Of a stretch of DNA of 64,000 nt, positions 1 to 9,529 are shown in pieces (the first letter of the stretch is position 1; each line of letters opens with the position of its first letter). The DNA comes from Myxococcales bacterium (GTDB lineage Bacteria > Myxococcota_A > Polyangia > Polyangiales > Polyangiaceae): positions 27,472 through 91,471 of the forward strand of contig CAHJWM010000021.1 of assembly GCA_903642325.1 (NCBI GenBank). The letters are read 5' to 3'. The translations under genes were made by a program, and so were the position numbers. Under the pieces are notes generated by a model. The model was not told where the DNA came from. It ran no database searches and saw only the letters and a program-made list of their open reading frames with translations.

Positions 1-341
1 TCATCAACCCGGATGCCATCCCCGGCATCAACGGATCGTTCATGGATGTCGACATGCTGAACCTCGTGATTCCGGCGACCTGGGACAAGGGCCTGAGTGG
101 AACGGCCTGCGACGTTGCCAACATCGGTTACGACACGGGCTACACATCGGCCGCCGATTGTTACAAGACTTACGAAAATATCCGCGTAGGCGCGGAACTT
201 TGGGCAAAGTTTTTCGGCACCGGTTTTGGCGGGCCAGCGCTGCTCACGACCCTCGGCTATGACTATCAGTACTTCTACAACATCAAAAAGGCAGTCAACG
301 AGGTTCACCTGAACCTGCGGATGGGCTGGGGCAGGCTATGA
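1..341 (+). CDS. C-terminal end of an unidentified protein (5' truncated by window edge)
   Basis: The frame is already open at base 3 and runs to a TGA at 339-341, giving the last 112 or so residues. I do not recognise the family. The tail has alternating aromatic and polar residues and ends in LNLRMGWGRL, which could be a beta-barrel or other beta-rich fold. Its stop overlaps the ATG of the GH81 gene by the ATGA arrangement, so the two genes are probably translationally coupled. It may therefore belong to the same extracellular glucan-use unit, but that is context only. The internal ATG at 42 is not needed as a start because the frame continues upstream of it. Confidence 0.6.
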   Translation, partial: INPDAIPGINGSFMDVDMLNLVIPATWDKGLSGTACDVANIGYDTGYTSAADCYKTYENIRVGAELWAKFFGTGFGGPALLTTLGYDYQYFYNIKKAVNEVHLNLRMGWGRL

Positions 342-2665
342 GCGCGCGTTGGGGCTCGTTGTTGTTGGCAGTCACGCTCGCGGGCTGTGGCGCAGGAACT
401 ATCGAGCCTGCGCCGTTACCGCAACATCCGCCCGGCCAAGCCAAGAAGGCGGGGGCCGGGTTTTTGACCAGCACCGTCCCCGACGACGAGCGGGTCGCCG
501 TCAGTGAACAGGGCAAGCGAGCCCATCCCAAGGTCACGAGCGATTTTAGCGGCGTCGTGCGCAGCAACGGTTGGTGGTCCTCGTTGATCTGGCAATACGA
601 TGAAAAAAACCCGTATTCGGAAAACTTGTATGCGCACCCGCTCGTCGCGCGCGCATACAAGGATGGCTTGGGCCTCTCGTATCCGGACCGCGCAAAGGTC
701 GAAGCTCGACAGTATATGTACTCTTATGCCGAGGACTTGCGCGTCGGCTTGAACGGGCTCGCGTCACCGGACACTCGCGTGGCTGGCTATTCGGACTGGG
801 CGGTTACTGCCGAATGGTCGGGCGAGAGCGCGCTCCGTGCGACCCTCGGTCATGGCTTGCCCTTCGTGTATTTCACGAAAACCGGGCCCGCCAGCGTCGT
901 CATTCGCGCGCCGCAATCGAGCTCGTTGGAAGTTTGGCACGACGGCGGCGAGGCCTTGGGTATCACCATCGCTGGCCACAACTACGGCTTATTTGGACCG
1001 AGCAAGAGCCACTGGCAAAAGAAGGGAGCGACGCTGGAAAGCGATCTTGGCGGTAAGGCCTACTTCTCCGTTGCGGTTCTACCCAGCAAAAGCGACGACG
1101 TCTTGGAACGTTTTCGTAAGCACGCCTACGCTTTCGTGACCGACACGAGGATCACGTACACCTACGACGAGCCGAGCGCGACGCTATCGACCACCTTCGC
1201 GCTCGCGACGCGCCAGATGGACGACCAAAAGGGACTGTCGCAGGACCCCATCGTCGCTCTCTACCCGCACCTTTGGAAGCACGCGACCAGCCTCTCGTAC
1301 ACTCAGGACACGTACGCGTCGCCTCGCGGCGTCTTGAAAGTCGCCGAGACCAGTCAATTTGCCACGCAGTTCAAGTTCGGCGGGATTCTGCCGGCGTTGC
1401 CCAGCATTCCGGGGGCCGATATGGGGTCCGTGCCGCGCTATTTGAAAGAGGTCGCGAACGCGAGCGACTTATTTCCAAAGGGCTTCGGCCCACGCCCGAC
1501 GCGCGACTCGTACTGGGCCGGAAAGTCATTGGCTCGGAATGCGAACATGCTCGAAATCGCCGAACAGCTCGGCTTGAATGACGAGCGCGAGCGACTGCTC
1601 ATCGGCTTGGAGAACGAGCTGATAGACTGGTTCGACGGGGCGATGCCGCGCGCATTCCACTTCGACAAAGAGTGGCACAGTGTGGTCGCCTTTCCGTCGA
1701 GCTATGGCTCTGCCGATGAGCTCAACGATCACCACTTTCATTACGGTTATTTCATCGGCGCGGCCGCGACGGTCGCGAATCGCGATCCCAAGTGGGCCAA
1801 GGAGTTTGCCCCATTCGTAGATGTATTGGTCAAAGACGTCGCCAATTGGGATCGCGCAGACACGCGCTACCCGTATCTGCGCCACATGGACGTTTATGCT
1901 GGCCATTCCTGGGCAAACGGTCCGGAGCATTTCGACGCCGGAAATAACCAGGAAGCGTCTTCCGAAGACACCAACTGCTCGTCGGCGATCATCCTCTGGG
2001 GCGCAGCCACCGGGCGCAAAGAGATTCGAGACCTGGGCATCTTCCTGCTCGTCAACCAGATCGCGGCGGCTGAGCAGTACTGGTTCAACATCGACCAGGA
2101 AAATTTCCCGAAAGGTTTCGAGCACCGCGCCGCCGGCATGGTTTGGGGCGCTGGCGCCAAGTACGATACCTGGTTCGACCGCGATCCGGCGTTGATTCAC
2201 GGCATCAACTACTTGCCGTTCAGTGGGTCCTCACTTTACCTCGGGCGTCACCCCAAATACGTGCAAGCGGCATTCGACGAAATCAACACCGAAAGCCGCG
2301 GCAGCATGACGGCCTGGCGCGACTACATGCTCATGTACCTCGCGCTGACCGCGCCGGAAAAGGCCCGCAAAATGTTCGATGACGACCCTTACTTCGAGCC
2401 TGAGTTCGGCAACACGCTCGCCATGACCTATGACTGGATTGCCAAGCTCGCCGCCATCAACGGTCACGTAGATACGAGCGTGTCGGCCGATTCCCCGCTG
2501 TACGCGGTATTCCGGGGGGGCGGCGCGCGCGTCTACCTCGCCTACAATGCCACCAATGACAAGCTGACGGTGCGCTTTTCCGATGGTGCGCAGTTGAAGC
2601 TTGCGGCGCACGCATATGGCTTCTTGAAGAAGAACACTACGACCATCAGCAACGACGAGAACTGA
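338..2665 (+). CDS. Lipoprotein GH81 endo-1,3-beta-glucanase
   Basis: 775 residues. The N-terminus is a lipoprotein signal (LAGC, Cys17), so the mature protein should be anchored in a membrane. From about residue 75 it follows glycoside hydrolase family 81, including NGWWSSLIW and ENLYAHPL. The catalytic region carries LNDHHFHYGYF with the proposed acid Asp464, and NNQEASSED with Glu539 and Glu543, matching the conserved family glutamates. GH81 enzymes are inverting endo-acting hydrolases of beta-1,3-glucans such as laminarin or fungal wall glucan. Both ends look complete. It overlaps the upstream gene by four bases and converges on a GH16 lipoprotein across a terminator. A role in digesting fungal or algal glucan is inferred from family and location. 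Confidence 0.9.
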   Translation: MSARWGSLLLAVTLAGCGAGTIEPAPLPQHPPGQAKKAGAGFLTSTVPDDERVAVSEQGKRAHPKVTSDFSGVVRSNGWWSSLIWQYDEKNPYSENLYAHPLVARAYKDGLGLSYPDRAKVEARQYMYSYAEDLRVGLNGLASPDTRVAGYSDWAVTAEWSGESALRATLGHGLPFVYFTKTGPASVVIRAPQSSSLEVWHDGGEALGITIAGHNYGLFGPSKSHWQKKGATLESDLGGKAYFSVAVLPSKSDDVLERFRKHAYAFVTDTRITYTYDEPSATLSTTFALATRQMDDQKGLSQDPIVALYPHLWKHATSLSYTQDTYASPRGVLKVAETSQFATQFKFGGILPALPSIPGADMGSVPRYLKEVANASDLFPKGFGPRPTRDSYWAGKSLARNANMLEIAEQLGLNDERERLLIGLENELIDWFDGAMPRAFHFDKEWHSVVAFPSSYGSADELNDHHFHYGYFIGAAATVANRDPKWAKEFAPFVDVLVKDVANWDRADTRYPYLRHMDVYAGHSWANGPEHFDAGNNQEASSEDTNCSSAIILWGAATGRKEIRDLGIFLLVNQIAAAEQYWFNIDQENFPKGFEHRAAGMVWGAGAKYDTWFDRDPALIHGINYLPFSGSSLYLGRHPKYVQAAFDEINTESRGSMTAWRDYMLMYLALTAPEKARKMFDDDPYFEPEFGNTLAMTYDWIAKLAAINGHVDTSVSADSPLYAVFRGGGARVYLAYNATNDKLTVRFSDGAQLKLAAHAYGFLKKNTTTISNDEN

Positions 2666-2690
2666 CGAAGCCCGCGTCGGTCAGACACGA

Positions 2691-2726
2691 AAACGCCGGA
2701 TCATCATGCGATGATCCGGCGTTTTT
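2691..2726 (+). terminator. Intrinsic terminator between convergent GH81 and GH16 genes
   Basis: A perfect 15-bp stem (2691-2705 with 2710-2724) closes on the tetraloop ATGC and is followed by T residues on the plus strand. On the minus strand the hairpin is followed by a shorter T run, so it may serve both converging genes, more efficiently for GH81. Confidence 0.9.
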
Positions 2727-2762
2727 CGTCAGTGCCACGCTACGCGCTGGCTGGAGCCGCCC

Positions 2763-4103
2763 TCACTTGAGGTAAGGCGTCTCTTTCGGGTTGTTTTGCG
2801 CCGCTACGGTGTAGTCGTTGTTGGTTTTGTTGAGGCAGGCGGGAGTCGGCGAGCACGGGTACGTTTCGCCGTTGAGCTTGTAGAAGTGGAAGTAGTCGTA
2901 GGACGACGTCATCGGATACACATTCTTCGTCGGGTCGCCAAAGGCCGCGGAACTCGCGAACACCCACAAGTTCATCATGATCTTGGCGGAAAGATTGGGA
3001 ATGGCCGGTTGAGCAGCGGGCCCGTGCGTGTAAACAGGAGTTGGGTTGTTATCGACGTACCAAGTGATGCCCGTCGACGTCCAATTGAATGCGTAAATGT
3101 GCTCAGTGGCGATGTTGAGGCCGGGCACCGGGATCGATTGAGCATCACCACCCGGGTACCCCGTGGCGCCATTCGGAGCATTGACGGTGTTGATGTTCAG
3201 CTTCCCTGCTTGGTTGGGCTCGAGCTCCGCGTCGATTTCGTTCCATGCGATGTTAGTCGGAGTGCGAAACACGAACATCGTGGATAGGAAGTTGCCTACC
3301 GTCGTACTGGGCGCCGTGTACTTCACCTCGTACCGCCCGTACCGGTAATTGTTGTATTTGGTTCGGAACTCACCGCTCGTGACGCCGGTGCCCGGGCGAG
3401 CCCTTGGAATAGGCTGGTTGCTATATGATTCTGCGTACGACGTGCGGGGCGGGTAACAGCTAGTGTTGTTATTTGCAGGCGGGCACGTCGACTTTGCGGC
3501 AATGATCATGTGACCGTTCGCGAAGGTGATGTTGCCCTCGGCGAAGTTGGTCTGGCCGTCATTGGGGATGCCGTCCGACCAAGTGAACACCGGATCGGCA
3601 TTGAGGTCGACCGCGGTCGGAAAATCTTCGACGAGCGCCAACGTGAAGCCGTCGTAGGTCGGGTAAGTGACGCCGGAGCTGCAGTGACCGTCGACCTTGA
3701 CGTTGTTGACGGTTGGGCAAGCCACTTCCGTTTCGCCTCCGGCCGGGGGGGCACCACCACCCGTGCCAGCGGCGCCGCCCACCGGTGCGCCGCCGCCCGT
3801 GGTCGAGCCGCCCGTGGTCGAGCCGCCCGTGGCCGTACCGCCCGTGGTCATACCGCCCGTGTTCGTGGACGTGCCGCCCGTTGCCGTGCCGCCCGCGGGT
3901 GCGCCGCCCGAGTCCGTGCCGCCCGTGGCCGTACCGCCCCCGGTCGGAGTCCCGGTTGCCCCGCCGCCTGCGGCGGCCGAGCCAGCGGCGCCGCTCGGAA
4001 CGAAGCTGTTGCCGTCGCCGGGGTCACTGCTGGAACACCCAGCCAAGTAGGACAGCGTCAGGCCCGTAAGCCCGATCGCGGTTGCGCTTGTCCAGACCTT
4101 CAT
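2763..4103 (-). CDS. Lipoprotein GH16 family glycoside hydrolase (first of two paralogues)
   Basis: 446 residues from the ATG at 4103, which has an AGGAAG ribosome site 8 bases upstream and is followed at once by a lipoprotein signal (SYLAGCSSS). The longer open frame upstream of this ATG lacks any signal and is probably not translated. A Gly/Thr/Ala-rich linker follows the signal and leads into a GH16 beta-sandwich. The signature NEIDAELE is present with nucleophile Glu289, Asp291 and acid/base Glu293. Family members cleave beta-1,3 or mixed-linkage glucans or galactans; the exact substrate cannot be read from sequence. The same organisation (signal, glycine-rich linker, EIDxE domain, YDYFHFYKLNGETYPC-like end) recurs at 33871-35292. 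It converges with the GH81 gene, suggesting a shared polysaccharide. Confidence 0.85.
   Translation of the reverse strand: MKVWTSATAIGLTGLTLSYLAGCSSSDPGDGNSFVPSGAAGSAAAGGGATGTPTGGGTATGGTDSGGAPAGGTATGGTSTNTGGMTTGGTATGGSTTGGSTTGGGAPVGGAAGTGGGAPPAGGETEVACPTVNNVKVDGHCSSGVTYPTYDGFTLALVEDFPTAVDLNADPVFTWSDGIPNDGQTNFAEGNITFANGHMIIAAKSTCPPANNNTSCYPPRTSYAESYSNQPIPRARPGTGVTSGEFRTKYNNYRYGRYEVKYTAPSTTVGNFLSTMFVFRTPTNIAWNEIDAELEPNQAGKLNINTVNAPNGATGYPGGDAQSIPVPGLNIATEHIYAFNWTSTGITWYVDNNPTPVYTHGPAAQPAIPNLSAKIMMNLWVFASSAAFGDPTKNVYPMTSSYDYFHFYKLNGETYPCSPTPACLNKTNNDYTVAAQNNPKETPYLK
3790..3960. repeat. 15-bp tandem repeats encoding the GH16 Gly/Thr linker
   Basis: The plus strand shows about ten degenerate copies of a 15-bp unit resembling CCGCCCGTGGTCGAG. 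On the coding (minus) strand each unit gives a five-residue Gly-Gly-Thr/Ser-rich step. The repeats keep the reading frame, so they are a flexible spacer with likely copy-number variation between strains. Confidence 0.8.
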
Positions 4104-4471
4104 TTTCGTTCTTCCTTGCTCTCTCCGCAACAGCGGAGCCCAATTGGACACGCAACGCGTGCGGCCCTCCGTCCGGCTAACCGAAGATGGCCGGAACCAG
4201 CCGACGCGCACGTTCAGTGCACTTCGAAAACGAGGTGTTTCACGAGCGCGTCGAAGATCACTTTTTCGTTTCCGAAGTCGCAAAGCTGACACTAGCTCGG
4301 AAACTGTCGGCGCGACGGCTATCCGCCTGTCCGAGCCGGGATTTCGGTCTAACGCAGCTTTCCGCCTTGCCGGTAATTTGACCCGGACGCGCCCTCAGTG
4401 GCGAACAGTGACTGAACGAGGCGCCGCCTGGCCCTGTTGTGCGAACCAAAGCGCGGCGCTACTGCCTCCGG
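4104..4471. other. Divergent intergenic region between GH16 and uvrA
   Basis: About 370 bases separate the two divergent genes and should hold both promoters. I see the GH16 ribosome site next to 4103, but no clear -10/-35 pair, LexA-like box, hairpin or small gene. Confidence 0.5.
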
Positions 4472-7333
4472 GTGAGCGACCGAGACCCCGAAGCCATCGT
4501 CGTACGTGGCGCGCGTGAGCATAATCTCAAGAACGTCACTATCTCGATCCCGAAAAAAAGCTTGGTGGTGATCACGGGGGTGTCGGGGAGTGGCAAATCG
4601 TCGCTTGCATTCGACACGATCTACGCCGAAGGCCAACGCCGTTACGTCGAAAGCTTATCGAGTTACGCGCGGCAGTTCTTGGGCCAGATGGACAAGCCCA
4701 AATACGATACGATCCGCGGACTTTCGCCCACGATTTCCATCGAGCAAAAGACGGCTTCGAGCAATCCGCGGTCTACGGTCGGGACGGTGACCGAGGTACA
4801 CGACTACCTGCGCGTGCTGTACGCCAGCATCGGCGTGCAGTTTTGCTCGAAGTGCGGCCGGCGCGCGGAGGGCCAGTCCGCGCAGCAAATCGTGTCCTCG
4901 ATCCTGGAGTACTCGAAGGGCACGAAGCTCGTACTGTTTGCGCCGCTCGAGCGGCAGCGAAAAGGTGAGCACCGCGAGCTGCTCCTCGACTTGCGGAGCC
5001 GCGGTTTCTCGCGCTTGCGCATCGACGGTCAGATCGTCACGCTCGACGACACGCTGGTCGCGCTCGACAAAAAAGCCAAACACGACTTAGACATCGTCAT
5101 CGATCGGATCGTCGTCGAACCAGGGGCTCGAGCGCGCACGACTGATTCGGTAGAGCAAGGTTTGCGCGAAGGCAAAGGCGTCATCAGCGTCGGCGCACCG
5201 GATGGCGAGCGCGCCTTCAGCGAGCGCGTGGCCTGTCCGCATTGTGAGCTATCCTTTCCAGAGCTGTCGCCTCAGTCGTTTTCATTCAATTCGCCGCTCG
5301 GGTTTTGCTCGGACTGCAACGGGCTCGGCTCCCGGCCGGAGATGGACCCCGAGCTGGTCGTGCCGAATCCGGCGCTGTCCATCAAAGAAGGTGCCATCAC
5401 GCCATGGGCCGCTGCCGCGGCGCGCGGAGAGGGCTGGGTTGCCAGCGAGATCGAGTGGGTGCTTTCGTTATTCGGCATCGACAAGAAAAAGCCGTGGAAC
5501 AAACTCTCGCAAGCGCAGCGCGACGCGGTAATGCATGGCGGCAAAAAGCGGGAGGGCCAATGGGAGGGCCTCGTGAATCAGCTCATGCGGCGCATGAAGA
5601 ACACCACCAGCGAGGACATGAAGCAGTACTACTTACGCTTCTTTTCGAGTAAGTCCTGCCCCGCGTGTCACGGCGCGCGCCTGCGCCCCGAGAGCCGCGC
5701 GGTCAAGATCGGAAGTGAGAGCCTCGACTCGCTATCGCACCGGCGCATCGAAGACGCACGGACCTGGGTCGACACGGTCGAGCTCAAAGGTGCGGATGCC
5801 ACGATCGCACTCGAGCTCCGCAAAGAGATCAGCTCCCGGCTCGGCTTTCTGGTGAACGTGGGGCTCGGTTACCTGACCCTCGACCGAGCCGCGGCCACGC
5901 TCTCCGGCGGCGAAAGCCAACGCATTCGCTTAGCCTCGCAGATCGGCTCCGAGCTGACGGGAGTGATCTACATCTTGGACGAGCCGTCCATCGGACTCCA
6001 CCAGCGGGATAACGGCAAACTGCTGAAGACGCTGAAGGCGTTGCGGGACGTCGGCAATTCCGTGATCGTGGTCGAGCACGACGAAGAGACGATGATGGAA
6101 GCCGATCACTTAATCGACTTCGGTCCGGGCGCGGGAGAGCTGGGCGGTGAAGTGGTGGCGGCCGGTACTCCTGCCCAGGTGATCAAAAACGCGAAATCGC
6201 TGACCGGCGCGTACCTTTCCGGGAAGCGCAAGATCCCGATCCCCGCGCAGCGACGCCCAGGCAACGGTCAGGCGCTCGAGATCCGGGGCGCTTCGGAGCA
6301 CAACCTACAAAGCTTGAACGTGCGCTTCCCCCTGGGCACGTTCCTGGCAGTGACCGGTGTGAGCGGCGCAGGCAAGTCGACGCTGATCAACGGGATACTT
6401 TACCCTGCGCTGTCACGGGCCTTACATGACGCGCGTGCCGCGGTTGGCGAGCACGCCAGTATCCTCGGTATCGAGCACGTGGACAAAGTGATCGGCATCG
6501 ATCAGAAGCCGATTGGTCGCACGCCGCGCTCGAACCCCGCGACTTACACCAAAGTCTTCGATCAAATCCGCGAGCTTTATGCGAGCACGGGTGAGGCACG
6601 TGCCTTTGGCTACGACGCCGGGCGCTTCTCCTTCAACGTCAAGGGCGGGCGCTGCGAGGCCTGCTCGGGGGACGGGGTGCGTCAGGTGGAGATGCACTTT
6701 TTGCCCGATGTATACGTCACATGCGAAGAATGCGATGGCCGGCGCTTCAACGAAGCCACGTTGCGTGTGACATACAAGGGCAAAAGCATCGCCGACACTC
6801 TGGATATGAGCGTGCGCGAAGGCCTGACACATTTTTCGGTGCACACGCACATCGTGCGCGGCCTGCAAACACTGGACGACGTGGGGCTCGGCTACGTCAA
6901 GATTGGGCAACCCTCGCCCACGCTATCTGGCGGTGAGGCGCAGCGTATCAAGCTCGCCCGTGAGCTATCGCGCGTCGGGACGGGCCGCACGTTGTACATT
7001 TTGGATGAGCCCACGACTGGTCTTCACTTTGCAGACGTGGAAAAGCTGCTCGAGGTTTTGTCGCGCTTGGTCGAGGCTGGCAACACCGTGCTCGTGATCG
7101 AGCATAACTTGGACGTGATTGCCCATGCCGATTGGGTGATCGATCTCGGCCCGGAGGGTGGCGGCGCTGGCGGACTGCTCGTTGCAGAGGGCACGCCGGA
7201 AAGCGTCGCCCGGGTGAAGAAGAGCTACACGGGCCAATATTTGGCGCGGGTGCTGGAACGCGGTCGAGCACCGCAAAAGCCCGAGCGCCTACCGTCGAAT
7301 GCGCCGGGTAGGACGCGAGCCGCACGCGCATGA
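4472..7333 (+). CDS. uvrA: Excinuclease ABC subunit A
   Basis: 953 residues from the GTG at 4472. An in-frame GTG at 4439 would add 11 residues, but the family normally begins just before I-x-V-R-G-A-R-E-H-N-L-K-N, which favours the later start. UvrA is the damage-recognition ATPase of nucleotide excision repair and loads UvrB. Two ABC ATPase halves are visible: Walker A GVSGSGKS near residue 40, signature LSGGESQRIRLA, a second Walker A GVSGAGKS and signature LSGGEAQRIKLA. Zinc-finger cysteines (CSKCG, CPHC/CSDC, CEAC/CEEC) are present, so it looks intact. It ends in an ATGA overlap with the next gene. No LexA box is evident upstream. Confidence 0.97.
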   Translation: MSDRDPEAIVVRGAREHNLKNVTISIPKKSLVVITGVSGSGKSSLAFDTIYAEGQRRYVESLSSYARQFLGQMDKPKYDTIRGLSPTISIEQKTASSNPRSTVGTVTEVHDYLRVLYASIGVQFCSKCGRRAEGQSAQQIVSSILEYSKGTKLVLFAPLERQRKGEHRELLLDLRSRGFSRLRIDGQIVTLDDTLVALDKKAKHDLDIVIDRIVVEPGARARTTDSVEQGLREGKGVISVGAPDGERAFSERVACPHCELSFPELSPQSFSFNSPLGFCSDCNGLGSRPEMDPELVVPNPALSIKEGAITPWAAAAARGEGWVASEIEWVLSLFGIDKKKPWNKLSQAQRDAVMHGGKKREGQWEGLVNQLMRRMKNTTSEDMKQYYLRFFSSKSCPACHGARLRPESRAVKIGSESLDSLSHRRIEDARTWVDTVELKGADATIALELRKEISSRLGFLVNVGLGYLTLDRAAATLSGGESQRIRLASQIGSELTGVIYILDEPSIGLHQRDNGKLLKTLKALRDVGNSVIVVEHDEETMMEADHLIDFGPGAGELGGEVVAAGTPAQVIKNAKSLTGAYLSGKRKIPIPAQRRPGNGQALEIRGASEHNLQSLNVRFPLGTFLAVTGVSGAGKSTLINGILYPALSRALHDARAAVGEHASILGIEHVDKVIGIDQKPIGRTPRSNPATYTKVFDQIRELYASTGEARAFGYDAGRFSFNVKGGRCEACSGDGVRQVEMHFLPDVYVTCEECDGRRFNEATLRVTYKGKSIADTLDMSVREGLTHFSVHTHIVRGLQTLDDVGLGYVKIGQPSPTLSGGEAQRIKLARELSRVGTGRTLYILDEPTTGLHFADVEKLLEVLSRLVEAGNTVLVIEHNLDVIAHADWVIDLGPEGGGAGGLLVAEGTPESVARVKKSYTGQYLARVLERGRAPQKPERLPSNAPGRTRAARA

Positions 7334-7980
7334 GCCGCGGTCATCTGTTATTCGATCTCGACGGCACGCTGACCGATTCTCGCCCGGGAATTTTGAAGAG
7401 CATGCGCCACGCCCTCACGGTCCTCGGCATCGAGCCACCGAGTGACGAAGCGCTGGTCCGCTTCATTGGTCCGCCCACCCAAGACGCGTTTCGCGACCTG
7501 CTCGGCTCCAGCGATCCAACGCTGAACGCACGAGCGATCGCGGTTTACCGCGAGCGCTTCTCGACGCTCGGCATGTTCGAAAACAGCGTGTATCCAGGGG
7601 TAGTTGACGGCCTCGAGGCGCTCCGCGCGTCTGATTTCACGCTGCTGGTGGCGACATCCAAACCAGAAGTGTATGCCAACCAGATCATCGATCACTTCGA
7701 GCTTCGCCGATTTTTCAGGCACGTGTACGGCTCGGAGCTGACGGGTGAACGCGGTAGCAAGGGCGACTTGATCGAGCACGTGATCGCCAGCGAAGGGCTG
7801 ACCTCCGGCACCACGTGGATGATTGGCGATCGCCTTCATGACATTCACGGCGCCAAGCTCAATAAGCTGCGTGCCGCAGGTGTGACTTGGGGCTACGGCT
7901 CGCGGGAAGAGCTGATGGCGGCCGGCGCCGACGCGCTGTTCGGCAGCATGCCCGAGCTCGTGCGCGCGCTCACGAGCTGA
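7330..7980 (+). CDS. HAD-superfamily phosphatase, phosphoglycolate phosphatase-like
   Basis: 216 residues. HAD motif I is DLDGTLTD with both catalytic aspartates, motif II is the ATSKP stretch, and the acidic motif IV is MIGDRLHDI. An alpha-helical cap lies between motifs I and II. The closest general group is Gph/PpaX, which removes phosphate from 2-phosphoglycolate, a by-product of DNA 3'-end repair, or from pyrophosphate. Overlap with uvrA by ATGA implies co-translation, and a link to repair-derived phosphoglycolate is attractive but inferred. Substrate assignment within HAD proteins is unreliable from sequence. Confidence 0.85.
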   Translation: MSRGHLLFDLDGTLTDSRPGILKSMRHALTVLGIEPPSDEALVRFIGPPTQDAFRDLLGSSDPTLNARAIAVYRERFSTLGMFENSVYPGVVDGLEALRASDFTLLVATSKPEVYANQIIDHFELRRFFRHVYGSELTGERGSKGDLIEHVIASEGLTSGTTWMIGDRLHDIHGAKLNKLRAAGVTWGYGSREELMAAGADALFGSMPELVRALTS

Positions 7981-8074
7981 GACGGATCCTCAAACGCACT
8001 ATTGCCGCGCGGGCTCGCCGTGTTATCTATCCGCCCCCTCGTAATTAGCCGCGAAATTTGGGAGAATTAGCCAC

Positions 8075-9529
8075 ATGTCGGAACCGAGCTCGGACATTGC
8101 ACTCATTGGCCTGGCCGTGATGGGCCAAAACCTGGTCATGAACATGAACGACCACGGCTTCACCGTGTCCGTTTACAACCGTACGGGTAGCGTCACGGAT
8201 GATTTCATGGCCGGTCCGGCCAAAGGCTCCCAGGTCGTCGGCTGCAAGACCGTGAAGGAGTTGGTCGCAACCCTGAAATCGCCCCGCCGCGTGTTCATTT
8301 TGGTCAAAGCCGGTGCGGCGGTCGACGCGGTGATCAACGAGCTCACGCCGCTGATGGCTCGAGGCGATATCATCATCGACGGCGGAAACTCACACTTCCC
8401 CGACAGCCAGCGGCGCTTCACTCAGCTCAAGGAAAAGGGCATCCGCTTCATCGGTAGCGGCGTCTCCGGAGGAGAAGAGGGCGCGCGGCGCGGCCCCTCC
8501 ATCATGCCGGGCGGCGACCCTGAAGCTTGGCCCTTCGTGAAGGAGATCTTGCAGAGCGTGTCCGCCAAGGTCGACGGCGAGCCGTGCTGCGACTGGGTCG
8601 GCGAGGGTGGCGCCGGTCACTACGTGAAGATGGTCCACAACGGCATCGAGTACGGCGACATGCAAATGATCGCCGAAGCGTACGATCTCTTGAAGAGTGG
8701 CCTAGGTCTGTCCGCGGATGAGTTGAAAGCCGTGTTCGAGGGCTGGAACAAGGGCGTTCTGGACAGCTATCTGATCGAGATCACGGCCGAGATCTTAGGC
8801 GTGAAAGACGAGGATGGCGGACCGCTGGTCGACAAGATCTTGGATGCGGCGGGCCAAAAGGGCACTGGAAAATGGACCAGTAATTCCGCCCTCGATCTCG
8901 GCATGCCAGTCACCCTGATCGGCGAAGCCGTATTCGCCCGCGCGCTGTCGTCACTGAAGGGCGAGCGCGAGCGCGCTAGTAAGAAGCTCAGCGGTCCTGT
9001 GCCCAAGCTGAGCGGCGAGAAGCAAGCGTTCATCGACGATGTGATGCTGGCCCTATACGCTTCCAAAGTGGTGAGCTACGCGCAGGGCTACATGCTGCTC
9101 CGCGAGGCCAGCCGTGAGTACGGTTGGAAGCTGAACTTCGGCTCGATTGCGCTGATGTGGCGCGGCGGATGCATCATCCGTAGCCGCTTTTTGGGTGACA
9201 TCAAACGGGCATTCGACAACGACCCCGCGCTCGAAAACCTTCTGGTCGATGACTTCTTCGTCAAGGCCATGGCGGAAAGTCAGACTGGTTGGCGAAAAAC
9301 CATCGCGAACTCGGCCTTACTCGGGATCCCGACTCCGGCCATGAGTTCCGCCCTCGCCTTCTACGATGGATACCGACGCGAGCGCCTGCCGGCGAACCTG
9401 GTGCAAGCCCAACGCGATTACTTCGGAGCCCACACCTACGAGCGGAGCGACAAGAACCGCGGCGAGTACTTCCACACCAACTGGACTGGCCGGGGCGGCA
9501 AGATCAGCTCTCGCTCGTACAACGCTTGA
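8075..9529 (+). CDS. gnd: 6-phosphogluconate dehydrogenase, decarboxylating
   Basis: 484 residues, the full length of the long (E. coli-type) enzyme. It oxidises and decarboxylates 6-phosphogluconate to ribulose 5-phosphate with NADP+ in the oxidative pentose phosphate pathway. The Rossmann start GLAVMGQNLVMNMNDHG, the signature SGVSGGEEGARRGPSIMPGG and the catalytic Lys/Asn segment GAGHYVKMVHNGIEYGDMQ are visible, with the typical YFHTNWTG end. A GGGAG ribosome site lies 11 bases before the ATG. Its 3' end overlaps that of convergent prmA by 26 bases. Confidence 0.97.
   Translation: MSEPSSDIALIGLAVMGQNLVMNMNDHGFTVSVYNRTGSVTDDFMAGPAKGSQVVGCKTVKELVATLKSPRRVFILVKAGAAVDAVINELTPLMARGDIIIDGGNSHFPDSQRRFTQLKEKGIRFIGSGVSGGEEGARRGPSIMPGGDPEAWPFVKEILQSVSAKVDGEPCCDWVGEGGAGHYVKMVHNGIEYGDMQMIAEAYDLLKSGLGLSADELKAVFEGWNKGVLDSYLIEITAEILGVKDEDGGPLVDKILDAAGQKGTGKWTSNSALDLGMPVTLIGEAVFARALSSLKGERERASKKLSGPVPKLSGEKQAFIDDVMLALYASKVVSYAQGYMLLREASREYGWKLNFGSIALMWRGGCIIRSRFLGDIKRAFDNDPALENLLVDDFFVKAMAESQTGWRKTIANSALLGIPTPAMSSALAFYDGYRRERLPANLVQAQRDYFGAHTYERSDKNRGEYFHTNWTGRGGKISSRSYNA

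Noticed and set aside
3790..3960. Repeat array as a possible CRISPR
   Set aside because: Units are 15 bp, contiguous and without unique spacers, and they encode a Gly-rich linker in frame.
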